Assembly (NCBI RefSeq): GCF_035083965.1
Contig: NC_089722.1
Coordinates: 43,400,697-43,464,696 of the forward strand
Direction: 5' to 3'
From: Branchiostoma lanceolatum
Lineage: Eukaryota > Chordata > Leptocardii > Amphioxiformes > Branchiostomatidae
DNA length: 64,000 bases
Shown here: positions 1 through 10,025 of the stretch, one piece after another
How positions within the stretch are numbered: the stretch's first letter is position 1
Layout: every line of letters starts with the position of its first letter
Made by a program: the position numbers and the translations under genes
The notes under the pieces: model-generated
Told to the model about the DNA's origin: nothing
What the model saw: only the letters and a program-made list of their open reading frames with translations
The model's database searches: none

Positions 1-300
1 TTCTTAAAATATTCTAAATCAATATTATGTTAGTGATTTAGCCTTAAACTTCATGCACGCTTCTTACAATAAAGCACAACGTTTAGTAAAATGTCAGCAC
101 AAAGTCAGCTGTCAGGATAGCCTAAATGAGATTTGACGGACACAAGTTTGTAATCAAGTGTCGAAACCTTTTTCTTTATACTTACATGTAAAACAATTCA
201 AACAAAGCATGTTCCACTCTGCTGTATGCTTTCTTTTGAGTAACATGACATAAAGTACACGATAGAGACTAAAGTACTCTAGATGTACAGATTCTGTACA
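1..300 (-). repeat. 3' flanking block of zinc-finger array, copy 1 (partial)
   Basis: Homologous to blocks at about 5430, 6760, 9640, 10800 and 14365. It shares phrases such as CTGTCAGGATAGCCTA and the following stretch up to about 260. It lies just beyond the 3' end of zinc-finger gene A and appears to be duplicated together with the genes. It has no coding potential that I can support. Confidence 0.6.
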
Positions 301-306
301 GTGTTA

Positions 307-560
307 TCATATTTGTACAGATTCTCTTCTGTATGAACAAGTCTTCTCACAGTTCCAGCACCGCATGGGCTTGTCGGTAATGTCATAGGTTAAATCCACT
401 CCAAGCGGGATCGGGAATGATGCAACCACGTCTCGACGTTGTTTACAAATGAGGAATCTTACACATTGACCTTGGACGACAATGCACCACGAAAGCAGAT
501 GCGCATTCTGAACTGTGAAATGACATATTCTCAGACAGACATTGGGATAGAACACATGTA
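307..560 (-). other. conserved 3' segment of zinc-finger unit A, possibly UTR or decayed exon
   Basis: This block is homologous to 15000-15240 (beyond gene D) and partly to 11230-11500 (beyond gene C). On the minus strand copies A and D both read an open frame with a shared core (CHFTV...HL.S.C, then VQGQ and LICKQ). The frames diverge after about 45 residues and copy C carries deletions. A duplicated untranslated segment is the simplest reading. I recognise no domain. Confidence 0.4.
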
Positions 561-599
561 GTGTTCTTAATCAATGTTCCATACATATGAATCGATGGC

Positions 600-726
600 T
601 GAATAACTTCTGTTGTCCTGTACCTGCCATTCGTACACATTTCTCATCAGTGTGTTTAGCTACATGCCCGACAAAATCTGATTTTCGAGCTGCTGAATAC
701 TCACACTGGTTACACTTGTAGGTTCG
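600..726 (-). pseudogene. orphan zinc finger after the gene A stop, then decayed finger
   Basis: Immediately past the TAA that ends gene A, the same frame continues into one intact C2H2 finger (YKCNQCEYSAARKSDF, then H-x3-H), followed by a degenerate finger that has lost its cysteine spacing. Gene D ends with the counterpart of this finger (SAARKSHLVRH) and then stops. The A copy therefore seems to have been cut off by a nonsense change in the linker, where other copies read TGEKP and this one reads IAE-stop. Confidence 0.65.
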
Positions 727-2571
727 TTATTCAGCAATGTGGGTTCTCATATGGCTGGATAAGTGACACTTGTGAGCTGTTCTGTATCCGCACTTGTCAC
801 ACATAAAGGGTTTCTCACCAGTATGGGTTCTCATATGTGTGGATAAGGCAGATTTGTGACCTGTTCTGTATCCGCACTCCCCACACATGTAGGGTTTCTC
901 ACCAGTATGGGTTCTCATATGGCTGGATAAGGCAGATTTGTGACCTGTTCTGTACCCGCACTCCCCACACATGTAGGGTTTTTCTCCAGTGTGTTTGACT
1001 AGATGTCGGTCCAATGTGGATTTATATGCAGCGGCATAATCACACTGGTCACACTTGAAGGGTTTTTCTCCTGTGTGGATTCTCATATGTTCGGATAAGT
1101 CAGAATTGTTAGTTGTCCTGTACCCGCACTCACCACACATGTAGGGTTTCTCACTGGTGTGTTTGGCTAGATGTCTGTCCAAATGATGTTTCTGTGCAGC
1201 AGAATAGTCACACTGGTCACACTTGTAGGGTTTTTCACCAGTATGGGTTCTCATATGCACGGATAGGTTACGCCTGTCGGCTGTCCTGTACCCGCACTCC
1301 CCACACATGTAGGGTTTCTCACCGGTGTGTTTGGCTAGATGTCTGTTCAATGTGCTCTTCTTTCTGGCAGAGTAGTCACACTGGTCACATTTGTAGGGGG
1401 TTTCACCGGTATGGGTTCTCATATGTGCGGAAAGGTTACACTTCTTAGTTGTCCTGTACCCGCACTCTCCACACATGTAGGGTTTCTCACCAGTATGTTT
1501 GGCTAGATGTTGGTTCAATGTTGATTTCTTTGCAGCAGAATAATCACACTGGTCACAGTTGTACGGTTTTTCACCAGTATGGGTTCTCATATGTTCGGAT
1601 AGGTGATGCTTGTGAGCTGTCCTAAACTCACACTCCCCACACATGTAGGGTTTCTCACCGGTGTGTATGGCTAGATGGCTGTCCAAGGTGGATTTCTGTG
1701 CAGCAGAATAGTCGCACAGGTCACACTTGTAGGGTTTTTCTCCAGTATGAGTTCTCATATGTTGGGATAAGTTATACATTTGGGTTGTTCTGAACCCGCA
1801 CTCCCCGCACATGTAGGGTTTTTCACCAGTATGAGTTCTCATATGTTGGGATAAGTTATACATTTGGGTTGTTCTGTACCCACACTCCCTGCACATGTGG
1901 GGTTTGTCACCTGTATGAGTTCTCATCATATGTCTGGATAGGCTACGCTTGTGAGCTGTCCTGTACCCGCACTCCCCACACTGATAGGGTTTTTCACCGG
2001 TATGTTTGGCTCGATGACTGTCCATTGAGGACTTCGCTGCAGAAGAGTAGTCACACTGGTCACATTTGTAGGGTTTTTCACCAGTATGAGTTCTCATATG
2101 TTTGAATAGGTGAGACCTGTCAATTGTCCTGTACCCGCATTCTCCGCACATGTAGGGTTTATCACCAGTGTGGTTGGCTAGATGCCTGTCCAAATTGACT
2201 TTCCGTGCAGCAGAGTAGTCACACTGGTCACACCTGTACGGTTTTTCACCAGTATGGGTTCTCATATGTCTGAACAACTTGGACTTGTACTTAGCCCTGT
2301 ACCCGCACCCGGAACACATGTAGTGTTTCTCACCAGTGTTTTCTTCTGGCTGATTGTCAAAACTTGTCTTGGTTTCTGACGGCTGGTCTTCAGCATTGCT
2401 TGTGTCTCTATCCCGTGAAACTCCAGTAGGATACCCACCCCAGAAATGCCAGGACACTGCTGGCTGGTATTTTACATTGCTTTTATCCCTCTCCAATGAA
2501 ACTCCAGTTGGAGAGCCATCACAGAAGCTGTGGGGAACAGCAGTAGGAGACTCATTTCCTGCCTCTGCCAT
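727..2571 (-). CDS. C2H2 zinc-finger protein A, 19 fingers
   Basis: Predicted nuclear nucleic-acid-binding protein of 614 residues. The N-terminal ~90 residues are low in structure (MAEAGNESPTAVP...). This module is shared with the three neighbours and resembles no KRAB, SCAN or BTB domain. It is followed by 19 uninterrupted fingers C-x2-C-x12-H-x3-H joined by TGEKP linkers; finger 5 has an extra Met between its histidines. Fingers mostly alternate between a CGECGYRT type and a CDQCDYSA type. Fingers 6/7 and 17/18 are near-identical neighbours and break the alternation, so they look like recent duplications. The start is the Met conserved in all four paralogues; just upstream is a splice acceptor (TCCACTAG|GTTAGAC). 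The upstream ATG at 2649 would lie in the intron. Any specific target or role is unknown. Confidence 0.9.
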   Translation of the reverse strand: MAEAGNESPTAVPHSFCDGSPTGVSLERDKSNVKYQPAVSWHFWGGYPTGVSRDRDTSNAEDQPSETKTSFDNQPEENTGEKHYMCSGCGYRAKYKSKLFRHMRTHTGEKPYRCDQCDYSAARKVNLDRHLANHTGDKPYMCGECGYRTIDRSHLFKHMRTHTGEKPYKCDQCDYSSAAKSSMDSHRAKHTGEKPYQCGECGYRTAHKRSLSRHMMRTHTGDKPHMCRECGYRTTQMYNLSQHMRTHTGEKPYMCGECGFRTTQMYNLSQHMRTHTGEKPYKCDLCDYSAAQKSTLDSHLAIHTGEKPYMCGECEFRTAHKHHLSEHMRTHTGEKPYNCDQCDYSAAKKSTLNQHLAKHTGEKPYMCGECGYRTTKKCNLSAHMRTHTGETPYKCDQCDYSARKKSTLNRHLAKHTGEKPYMCGECGYRTADRRNLSVHMRTHTGEKPYKCDQCDYSAAQKHHLDRHLAKHTSEKPYMCGECGYRTTNNSDLSEHMRIHTGEKPFKCDQCDYAAAYKSTLDRHLVKHTGEKPYMCGECGYRTGHKSALSSHMRTHTGEKPYMCGECGYRTGHKSALSTHMRTHTGEKPFMCDKCGYRTAHKCHLSSHMRTHIAE

Positions 2572-2939
2572 GTCTAACCTAGTGGACAAAAATTGAAATG
2601 ATGAAGCACACATTAGTGGCCAGGTATTGGACATAAAAGGACTTGGCACATTTAGGAATCTTACAAATCGAGTGGTATAACGTTATCACAGTTAGAACTA
2701 AATAAGTAACCGCCTGGGTAGCCGTGGCGACTAACGAAGGGAGTTTTTGCTTGATATTACATATACTTTCCCTTCTTAGTCGTGGAGCACGACACTATTT
2801 CACTTCTACTTGTGCGACGCCGGCCTTCTAACTTGCACGCCGGGTCCGATTCTTGTTCTCCCTGAGCTCCCAACGCACTTGGTGCGTTTACTCACATGAC
2901 TGGGCTTGACCAATCAGACTGTACAAGACATGACGTTTA

Positions 2940-3135
2940 TAAAGAGAATTCAAACTCTACAACTGGATAAGAATTCGGAGATTTATTTCCGGTTTTTCTA
3001 GTTATTGTAAATAAGTACTGGTTAGTTCTGCTAGTTCACTTTAGTGACGCTGAAGAAGAGTGATGGATGTCACTCGAAATGTCCGGAAATAAATATCCGA
3101 ATTCTTATCCAGTTGTAGAGTTTGAATTCTCTTTA
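2940..3135. repeat. 196-bp inverted repeat inside the transposon
   Basis: The arms begin TAAAGAGAATTCAAACTC and are mirrored at 3090-3135, with a centre reading ...AGTGACGCTGAAGAAG.... TA flanks both ends, which would suit a Tc1/mariner-type MITE. However, the right flank (ACCTGGATGTCTAACCTTC) also follows a related repeat at 47148-47260, so the family boundary is uncertain. Confidence 0.6.
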
Positions 3136-3366
3136 TATATTGGTTACCTGGATGTCTAACCTTCACAAAGACATGACGTTGTATTTAGAACCAAATTGGT
3201 GGGCCCGATGCTGTTTTCCATTGACTTTTGCCGCATCAAGCCCTGTTGTGGACTAACTTGGGGTTTGCGGCGTTGCTAAAGCGCCCGGCGACGTATGTAA
3301 GTGCGTTGGGAGTTCAGGGAGAACAAGAATCGGGCCCGGCGTGCAAGTTAGAAGGCCGGCGTCGCA

Positions 3367-3594
3367 TAGCCTCCGTTGCAGGCTCTGAAGCGGCTTTTGG
3401 GGGGCTAAATAATACACTTTCTGCAGCCACCCCGTAACTATCAGTCATCCTGTAACTATCAGCCGCCTAGATAGGGGCGGCTGATAGTTACAGGATGGCT
3501 GATAGTTACAGGATGGCTGATAGTTACGGGGTGGCTGCAGAAAGTGTATTATTTAGCCCCCCAAAAGCCGCTTCAGAGCCTGCAACGGAGGCTA
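3367..3594. mobile_element. 228-bp near-perfect palindromic element nested in a TIR, 9-bp TSD
   Basis: Starts TAGCCTCCGTTGCAGG and ends with its reverse complement. The whole element folds back except for a short centre near 3470. It is flanked by GGCGTCGCA at 3358-3366 and 3595-3603. The uninterrupted sequence is preserved in the opposite arm of the host element (near 2817-2830), which shows the insertion site directly. Inside are short repeats of CTGATAGTTACAGGATGG. Confidence 0.9.
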
Positions 3595-4225
3595 GGCGTC
3601 GCACGAGTAGAAGTGAAATTGTGTCGTGCCCCACGACTGCGAAGGGAAAGTATATGTAATATCAAGCAAAGATTCCCTTCGTTAGTCGCTACGGCTACCG
3701 CCTGGGTGCCAATACATTGAAGGACAGTTACTAAAGCATTAAACAATTTGTTACACATTATTCATATACCTTTATTCATTTAGAGCAAGCAGCCTGATTC
3801 TAAGATTACTATTTCACCCAGGGGGATTTGTCACAAGCAGAAACGAAGACTTCTTCTTTCTATGCCCCCTTCAGTATCATGAATCTGCTTTACAACAAAC
3901 CATAACCTCCTTGAACAGACCATTCTCCTAAAGTTGACCACGCATGCACGCCAATCAAATTTGCTTTTCGTGTTTCATTTCCACATTCTCTCTATTACAG
4001 TTGCCTCATTCCGGTTATACTTTGTCACCCTTTTTGGGATTTTTCTAACAAAAACGGCACTTCTATCCCAAAATACGTGACGTGTGGTTTCGCCCCCCTC
4101 CCCCTTCTCTCGACCTCCGAAAAGTCTTACATTTCGTCCTAATGTGGCCCCATACACCATAGAAACGACCTATAGCTCCTCTGCCTCACGATAAGGCAGG
4201 TATTTAGCATAAGTCAAGTTCTTAC

Positions 4226-4290
4226 CTGATTCTAGTGTTGATTTTTCTCTTCACAATCCTGCAAGTCTCTTCTTACCTAAGCTGAGCGGC
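4226..4290 (-). other. noncoding first exon of zinc-finger gene A
   Basis: The 3' end is fixed by a splice donor CAG|GTAAGAACTTG conserved in all four genes of the array. The 5' end is unknown and is placed at the conserved promoter motif. It contains no conserved ATG frame, so it is read as untranslated. Confidence 0.65.
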
Positions 4291-4325
4291 GGGTGAAAGG
4301 TGAACTTGACTTGGGTGAAAGGTCA
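4291..4325 (-). promoter_or_regulatory. doubled GGGTGAAAGGTGA / GGGTGAAAGGTCA motif, gene A
   Basis: Copies at 4291-4303 and 4313-4325 are spaced 22 bp. The same pair occurs at the same place in genes B and C (23 bp spacing), and a collapsed version occurs in D. AAAGGTCA resembles a nuclear-receptor half-site; the binding factor is inferred. Confidence 0.55.
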
Positions 4326-4326
4326 T

Positions 4327-4995
4327 ATTTTGCGCCTGGTTACCCAGTTTCTGTGGATATTTCTGCCTTCATTGTAGACATTACAAAAGGGCTACACCTA
4401 TCCACTGTCTTTTTGTTATCCTTTTTTTGGCAAAAGAGAATGTCACATACAGGGTATTTACACGGGAAGAAAAATCACCAACGGAGACAAAAGACACTTT
4501 AAAATTTTTGTACCAGTGATGTTTTTTTGGCCTTGATTATTTTGGATGTATAACTGGTGTTCGCACATTATATATTATGTACGAATATACATGTAGATAT
4601 CCTTTCTGTCCTTTTGTTAGCTCTTAGTAGTAAACATATTTCTATCATGGATGCTCATCTGTGTTGGTAGTAATTATTTTGCACCTGATTACCCACTTAT
4701 TGGGTGGAAATTTCTGCATACATTACAAAAGACCTAACACTTATCCGCTGCCATTTCTGTTTTCAGGTTGTTTTCTTTCTTTGTCAACACAGAATGTCAT
4801 ACACGAGTTTTTGCAATTGATATGGGAAGACAAATCACCAACGGAGGTGCGTACACAAAATACACAGTGGTGTTTTTTTTTGCCTTGAATATTTTGCGTC
4901 TATAACTGGTGCTCACACATCATATACTCTTTACGCATATAGATATACTTTCTGAATCCGTGTTAGCTCTTAGTGTAAATATAAACTATTATTAT
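4327..4995. repeat. upstream block of gene A present twice in tandem
   Basis: The segment from TTTTGCGCCTGGTTACCCA (about 4327) to about 4640 reappears, diverged, from TTTTGCACCTGATTACCCA (about 4676) to about 4995, a shift of roughly 349 bp. The block is also present once upstream of gene B (about 9175-9500), so it belongs to the duplicated gene unit. No gene is seen here. Confidence 0.65.
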
Positions 4996-5429
4996 TATGG
5001 AAGCACATCAATGTTGGTAGTAATCATGATAGCGGCTACGGCAAGAATTTCTAGTGCGTACTGCAAGAATAGTCGTGTATAACAGTAAAGGAGTTACATG
5101 AGGGTGATGCGTGATGAAAATGGAATTCATAACGCTAGAAAGATGGCACCTGTACGGCCAGCGCAACAGCACGCATCTGCCACAAAAGTAAAATAGAACA
5201 GGTGCTTATTATCTTAACTTTTATCGTTTGGTAGACTGACGAATGATGTACGGCTACAAAATAACTTAAGTTAAGAGTTTGAATCGCCTTATGGTTAAGA
5301 AGGCCTTAAGAACGCACCTGTACAAAAATTATCCGATTCCGCCATTTGTGGCTGCGACAAACTGTTTTATTGACAATGTTTATCAGATAAACCAGTCATT
5401 CATCATGAATGGAATGGAAACTGTTCTTT

Positions 5430-5860
5430 GATCATACATGTTTTTATTTTCAGTTGTCAAAAATTAGAATACTTCTTATATATCAGCCATGACAGTCCCT
5501 TTATATCGCACAAGCTTACTTTCCAATTATTCATAACGATAAACACTCCAGGTATAGAATTATCATTAGTGTTCCAATATATAGTGTTTAGGTTAGTGAA
5601 TAAATGACAAATGAACATCACAGCTTTACCTTTCTGTATGCACACTTGTTACACTAAAGCACAACATTTTAAAGGATATCAGCACAAAGTCAGGCGTCGG
5701 ACTATATCATGTTTGACGAAAATTAGTTTGTTATTGAGTTTTAAAAACTACCTATTGTTTCCACTGACAGTAATTCTTACAAAACTTGCTCCTCTCTGTT
5801 GTATTTTTTTTAAGAATACCATTTCATAAAGTACTCGATAGAGACTAAGTACTCATTGAT
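5430..5860 (-). repeat. 3' flanking block of zinc-finger array, copy 2
   Basis: Shares with the other copies the series CAAGCTTACTT, CATTAGTGTTCCAATATATAG, ACACTTGTTACACTAAAGCACAA and a final AGTACTCGATAGAGACTAAG. It is not next to a preserved gene, so it may mark a lost unit. Confidence 0.6.
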
Positions 5861-6145
5861 ATGTAAACACCCGCAACAAGATACGAATTGTATCACTTAT
5901 CACAAAGTCGTGTAAAGAGAGTTTATTATATCAATGCCTACAATGTAAAGATCAATAGATATCTGAAAACATTCGTATTGAACTTCACATGTCTGAATTA
6001 AAAGTACTTTCAGCAGAGCACAGTAAAACAGAAGTTTCCATCCTTGCCTTGTTGCAGACGACAATTTTACAACGCATGCGCAGTAGCTTTGATCACATAT
6101 CCACCATTTTTCTTAAATTTCAACCTTCAGCTTCGTGTGCAGCAT

Positions 6146-6232
6146 AGAGTAGAGTAGAGTAGAGTAGAGTAGAGTAGAGTAGAGTAGAGTAGAGTAGAGT
6201 AGAGTAGAGTAGAGTAGAGTAGAGTAGAGTAG
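6146..6232. repeat. (AGAGT)n microsatellite
   Basis: About 17 uninterrupted pentamer copies, ending in a diverged AGAGCGGAGT. Confidence 0.95.
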
Positions 6233-6339
6233 AGCGGAGTGGTGGCAGATAGCTTGTGATGTAATAAAGAAGTTATGTAGGTTTGGGCCCCCTAGCAGCT
6301 TGCTCTGGAACTGCAGGGGCGTTATTGTGAAAATCTTCT

Positions 6340-6770
6340 AAGGAGAATAACTGAACAAAGGAACAACGGATTTCCATGATATTTAGTATGCAGGTAGCTT
6401 AGACAGAGATATACACAATGAAGTGCAAATTATGCTAATTGGCACTTAATTTGCATAGCTAATGAGGAAAATCTATATTTGCAGTGTTTTCCAATATAAG
6501 ACTCAAATACATGTAACATATGTATTTTATGGAAAGTGGAGCATCAACAGATACCAATTATGCAAATAAATTCCTGATTTGCATAATTAAAGCAAAAACA
6601 CCAAAAGTCATCAAATTGGAAAATTATAGCAGTCAATATTGCAACATGTGTAAGTAAGATAAAGGTGTTTATGATTAAGCATATATTATGCAAATGTGTA
6701 GGTCATTTGCATAAATAGAATTGTTCATGGAGATATGAGGTCGTGGAACTCTTTTTTGAATGAACTGCGT
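6340..6770. repeat. AT-rich block with five octamer motifs
   Basis: Perfect ATTTGCAT or ATGCAAAT lies at 6449-6456, 6560-6567, 6577-6584, 6688-6695 and 6705-6712. The surrounding phrasing (AATTTGCATAGCTAATGAGG) looks like a dispersed repeat rather than unique sequence. Confidence 0.5.
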
Positions 6771-7045
6771 CCTTACATATCAGTCAGCTATGGCAATTGC
6801 TTCGTATAACACAAGCTTCACAATTCTTCATAATGTTAAACACTTCAGGTATAGTATAATCATTAGTGTTCAAATATAATATAGTGTAAAATGTTACAGG
6901 TTGGCAAATAAGGGAGCAAGTAAACATCACAGCCTCTAACTTTATCCACACTCGTTAAAGCCTCGGACTTACACTGAAGCACAATATTTTGTAGGATGTC
7001 AGTACAAATCTAGCTGTCAGGATAGCCTATGTTAGATTTGACGGA
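6770..7045 (-). repeat. 3' flanking block of zinc-finger array, copy 3 (gene B)
   Basis: Lies directly after the stop of gene B and aligns with the other 3' blocks (TCATTAGTGTTC, CTGTCAGGATAGCCTATGTTAG). Confidence 0.6.
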
Positions 7046-7053
7046 AATTCATT

Positions 7054-8400
7054 TCAGGATTTTTCACCAGTGTGTTTTGCTAGATGTCGGTTCAACTGGC
7101 CTTTCTGTGCAGAGGAATAGTCACACTGGTCACACTTGTGGGGTTTTTCACCGGTATGGGTTCTCATATGTCTGGACAACGCAGACTTTCCCATAGTCCT
7201 GTACCCACACTCCCCACACATGTAGGGTTTCTCCCCTGAGTGTTTTGCTAGATGGCTGTCTAAGGTGGATTTCTGTCTGGCAGAGTAGTCACACTGGTCA
7301 CACTTGTAGGATTTTTCACCAGTATGAGTTCTCATATGTTTGGATAAGGCAGACTTTTGAGTTGTCCTGTGCCCACACTCGCCACACATGTAGGGCTTCT
7401 CACCGGTGTGTTTCACTAGATGTGTGTCCAAATTAACTTTCTGTGCACTGGAATAGTCACACTGGTCACACCTGTAGGGTTTTTCACCTGTATGGGTCCT
7501 CATATGAGTGGATAGGTTACGCTTGTGAGCTGTCCTGTACCCGCACTCCCCACACATGTAGGGTTTCTCACCAGAGTGTTTTGCCAAATGACTGTCCAAG
7601 GTGGATTTCTGTGCAGCAGAGTAATCACACTGGTCACACTTGTAGGGTTTTTCACCCGTATGGGTTCTCATATGTCTAGACAAGTGAGACTTTTCAGTTG
7701 TCCTGTACCCGCACTTCCCGCACATGAAGGGTTTCTCACCGGTATGTCTTGCTAGATGGCTGTCAAAGGCGGACTTATTTGCAGCAGAATAATTACACTG
7801 GTCACACTTATAGGGTTTTTCTCCTGTATGAGTTCTCAGATGTCTGGATAGGCTATGCTTGTGAGCTGTCCTGTACCCGCACTCCCCACACATGTATGGT
7901 TTCTCACCGGTGTGTTTGGCTTGATGTTGTTCCAAGGTGGATTTATCTGCAGCAGAATAGTCGCACTGGTCACACTTGTAGGGTTTTTCACCTGTATGGG
8001 TTCTCATATGTCTAGACAAGTGAGACTTGCTGATAGTCCTGTACCCGCACTCCCCACACATGTAGGGTTTCTCACCTGAGTGTTTTGCCAGATGGCTATC
8101 CAAGGTAGATTTCTGTGCTTCAGAATAATCACACTGGGAACACTTGTAGGGTTTTTCTCCTGTGTGGGTTCTCATATGTCTGGATAAGTGAGTCTTTTGA
8201 GCTGTCCTGTAACCGCACTCGCCACACATGTAGGGTTTCTCACCAGTATGTGGTTCTGGCTGATTGTCCAAACTGGTTTTGGTTTCAGTCGTCTGGTCTT
8301 CCACATTGCTGGTATCTCTGTCCCCTAAAACTCTAGTAGGAGACCCATCAGAGAAGTTCTGGGGAACAGCAGTAAGAGACCCATTACCTGCCTGTGCCAT
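7054..8400 (-). CDS. C2H2 zinc-finger protein B, 14 fingers
   Basis: Predicted nuclear nucleic-acid-binding protein of 448 residues. The N-terminal ~70 residues match the module of genes A, C and D (MAQAGNGSLTAVPQN...). Then come 14 fingers in strict alternation of the CGECGYRT and CDQCDYSA types, with TGEKP or SGEKP linkers. All zinc ligands are present. It ends cleanly after finger 14 (TGEKS-stop), earlier than A or D. The start is the conserved Met downstream of acceptor CCATTAG|GTTAGAA; the ATG at 8469 lies in the intron. The helix positions facing DNA differ between fingers, so the predicted target differs from its neighbours. The biological role is unknown. Confidence 0.92.
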   Translation of the reverse strand: MAQAGNGSLTAVPQNFSDGSPTRVLGDRDTSNVEDQTTETKTSLDNQPEPHTGEKPYMCGECGYRTAQKTHLSRHMRTHTGEKPYKCSQCDYSEAQKSTLDSHLAKHSGEKPYMCGECGYRTISKSHLSRHMRTHTGEKPYKCDQCDYSAADKSTLEQHQAKHTGEKPYMCGECGYRTAHKHSLSRHLRTHTGEKPYKCDQCNYSAANKSAFDSHLARHTGEKPFMCGKCGYRTTEKSHLSRHMRTHTGEKPYKCDQCDYSAAQKSTLDSHLAKHSGEKPYMCGECGYRTAHKRNLSTHMRTHTGEKPYRCDQCDYSSAQKVNLDTHLVKHTGEKPYMCGECGHRTTQKSALSKHMRTHTGEKSYKCDQCDYSARQKSTLDSHLAKHSGEKPYMCGECGYRTMGKSALSRHMRTHTGEKPHKCDQCDYSSAQKGQLNRHLAKHTGEKS

Positions 8401-8407
8401 TTCTAAC

Positions 8408-9072
8408 CTAATGGAAAAATTCAAAAGATAAAACACATCACTTGAAAATATGATAAAGGAAAAGTACATTTTTTACTTATGTTGATACCCAAAAATGGGA
8501 AGTTGGAACAACAAATATCCAGCCTCTACTCCCATTGTAATGACGTTAAAACTTGACTCACTTCTACTCCTACCCCCCCCCCCCCCCCCCTTATTGCCAT
8601 TTTCCAATGTTTGCCACAAACCGGAACTCATTACCATACTCAGACAGTTACACTGGAGCTCAATCTGGAAACGTTTAGAGGGGACGTTGCAAACTACCTG
8701 AGAAAGCATCAGTAAGTGCATTTCTACCTCTGAACGTTTTACACCAACCAAGGGGAGTTGTTCAGTATACCAAAAATGAACAAGGTTTACTACGCATGCG
8801 TGACGTGAAGATTTTTCAAAACTTTTCATGGTTTCTGTTTCATTGTCAGTGATACAATAACACCCTTCTCGTAGTTTTTTTCTAACAAAATCAGACCCTT
8901 TTGCTCGAAAGACCCTTTTGTCTCGTAGTTTCGCCCCCCTCCCCTCTCGGCAATTCTTTTCACCCCGACAAAATCTTACATGCCGTCCTAATGTGGCTCA
9001 TATACCATAGAAACGAACTATAGCTCCTCTGCTTCAAGATAACGTAGATATTTAGCATAACCAAGTTCTTAC
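8408..9072 (-). other. intron of zinc-finger gene B
   Basis: Bounded by GTAAG (9068-9072) and the acceptor at 8408-8409. It contains a poly-C run at about 8573-8592 and a stretch near 8930-8950 (TTTCGCCCCCCTCCCC) that recurs in the other three introns. No gene. Confidence 0.7.
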
Positions 9073-9135
9073 CTGCTTAAAGTGTTGATTTTTTCCCCTC
9101 ACCCGATCCTGCAAGAGTCTTCTGAGCGAAGCAGC
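9073..9135 (-). other. noncoding first exon of zinc-finger gene B
   Basis: Ends at the conserved donor AAGCAG|GTAAGAACTTG. The 5' limit is estimated from the promoter motif beside it. Confidence 0.65.
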
Positions 9136-9171
9136 GGGTGAAAGGTGAACTAAGCGTGGGGTGAAAGGTCA
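9136..9171 (-). promoter_or_regulatory. doubled GGGTGAAAGGTSA motif, gene B
   Basis: Copies at 9136-9148 and 9159-9171, spaced 23 bp, in the position seen in genes A and C. Confidence 0.55.
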
Positions 9172-9639
9172 TATTTTGTGCCTGGTTACCCAGTTACTTT
9201 GTGGAAATTCCTGCCTACATTTATACAAAAGGGCTTCACCCAGCCGCTGACATTTCTGTTTTCCGTTTGTTTCCACCTTACATTTTACCAAGAGAGGAAT
9301 ATCACGTATGGGATTTATGCAATTCGGTTGGAGAAAAAAAATACGAACGGAGGTGGGTAGCATCTTGTACACAAGTGGTTCTTTTGACTTGGATATTTTG
9401 CATGTATACGTAGTGTTCGCACATTGCTGTATGCATTGCACAGCATGCATTATGTATGCATGTAGAAATATGTTGATATTTTGATATTGAAATCCTTTTG
9501 GTCTCAAGCTATATAAACGCCAAATATATATAAACTACCATTGCTGATATGCACAGCATTTGGTGAGACCATGTACGGCCAGAACAACAACATACATCTG
9601 CCACAGATACAAGTAAAATGGAATGGAAATTGTTATTTT

Positions 9640-10025
9640 AATAATATTTCTTTTTCGCTCGTCATAAATTCAATCAACTGTGATCGTACATATGAAACAT
9701 GGCAGTCGCTTCATATAACATGAAAAACTCTAGGTATAGCATAATCATTAGTGTACAAATATATGGTGTTTAAGTTGGTAAATAAGTGAGAAAATAAACA
9801 TCACAACAGCCTGTAACTAACTTTAAGCACACGTGTTACACCGAGGTACAACAATTTGTAGGGCGTCACTACAAAGTCAGCCATCATAATAGCCTATGTT
9901 ATATTAACAGAAAAAGTTTGTTATTGAGTTTTAAAACCTCCTTATACTTTACACTTACAGTAATTCTAACAAACCATGTTCTTCTCTGCAGTTGTAATTT
10001 TTTGGTACGAATACAAAAGACATAT
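9640..10025 (-). repeat. 3' flanking block of zinc-finger array, copy 4
   Basis: Aligns with the other 3' blocks, but no gene is attached. 9172-11590 as a whole holds only such duplicated segments. Short GGGTACGGTAAGAATT-like repeats lie at about 10434-10620. No coding sequence is supported. Confidence 0.6.

Larger units (their letters stand above)
2719..3697. mobile_element. nested non-autonomous DNA transposon with long TIRs, 9-bp TSD
   Basis: Termini are TAGCCGTGGCGACTAACG and its near-perfect reverse complement at 3697. The arms (2719-2882 against 3297-3366 plus 3604-3697) pair over about 165 bp. Direct 9-bp flanks CCGCCTGGG lie at 2710-2718 and 3698-3706. The right arm is split by a second element at 3367-3594. 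No transposase frame is present. Long TIRs with a 9-bp duplication fit Mutator-like (MULE) miniature elements, but the superfamily is inferred from TSD length only. Confidence 0.85.
2572..4225 (-). other. intron of zinc-finger gene A
   Basis: Runs from a GTAAG donor (4221-4225) to an acceptor next to 2577-2579. It carries a 979-bp nested inverted-repeat transposon (2719-3697). The rest shows a purine/pyrimidine-rich stretch near 4080-4120 that is also present in the introns of genes B, C and D. No coding sequence is visible. Confidence 0.7.

Noticed and set aside
1113..2379. Plus-strand frames rich in [14 protein letters not shown] repeats (also in genes B, C and D)
   Set aside because: Antisense shadows of the zinc-finger repeats.
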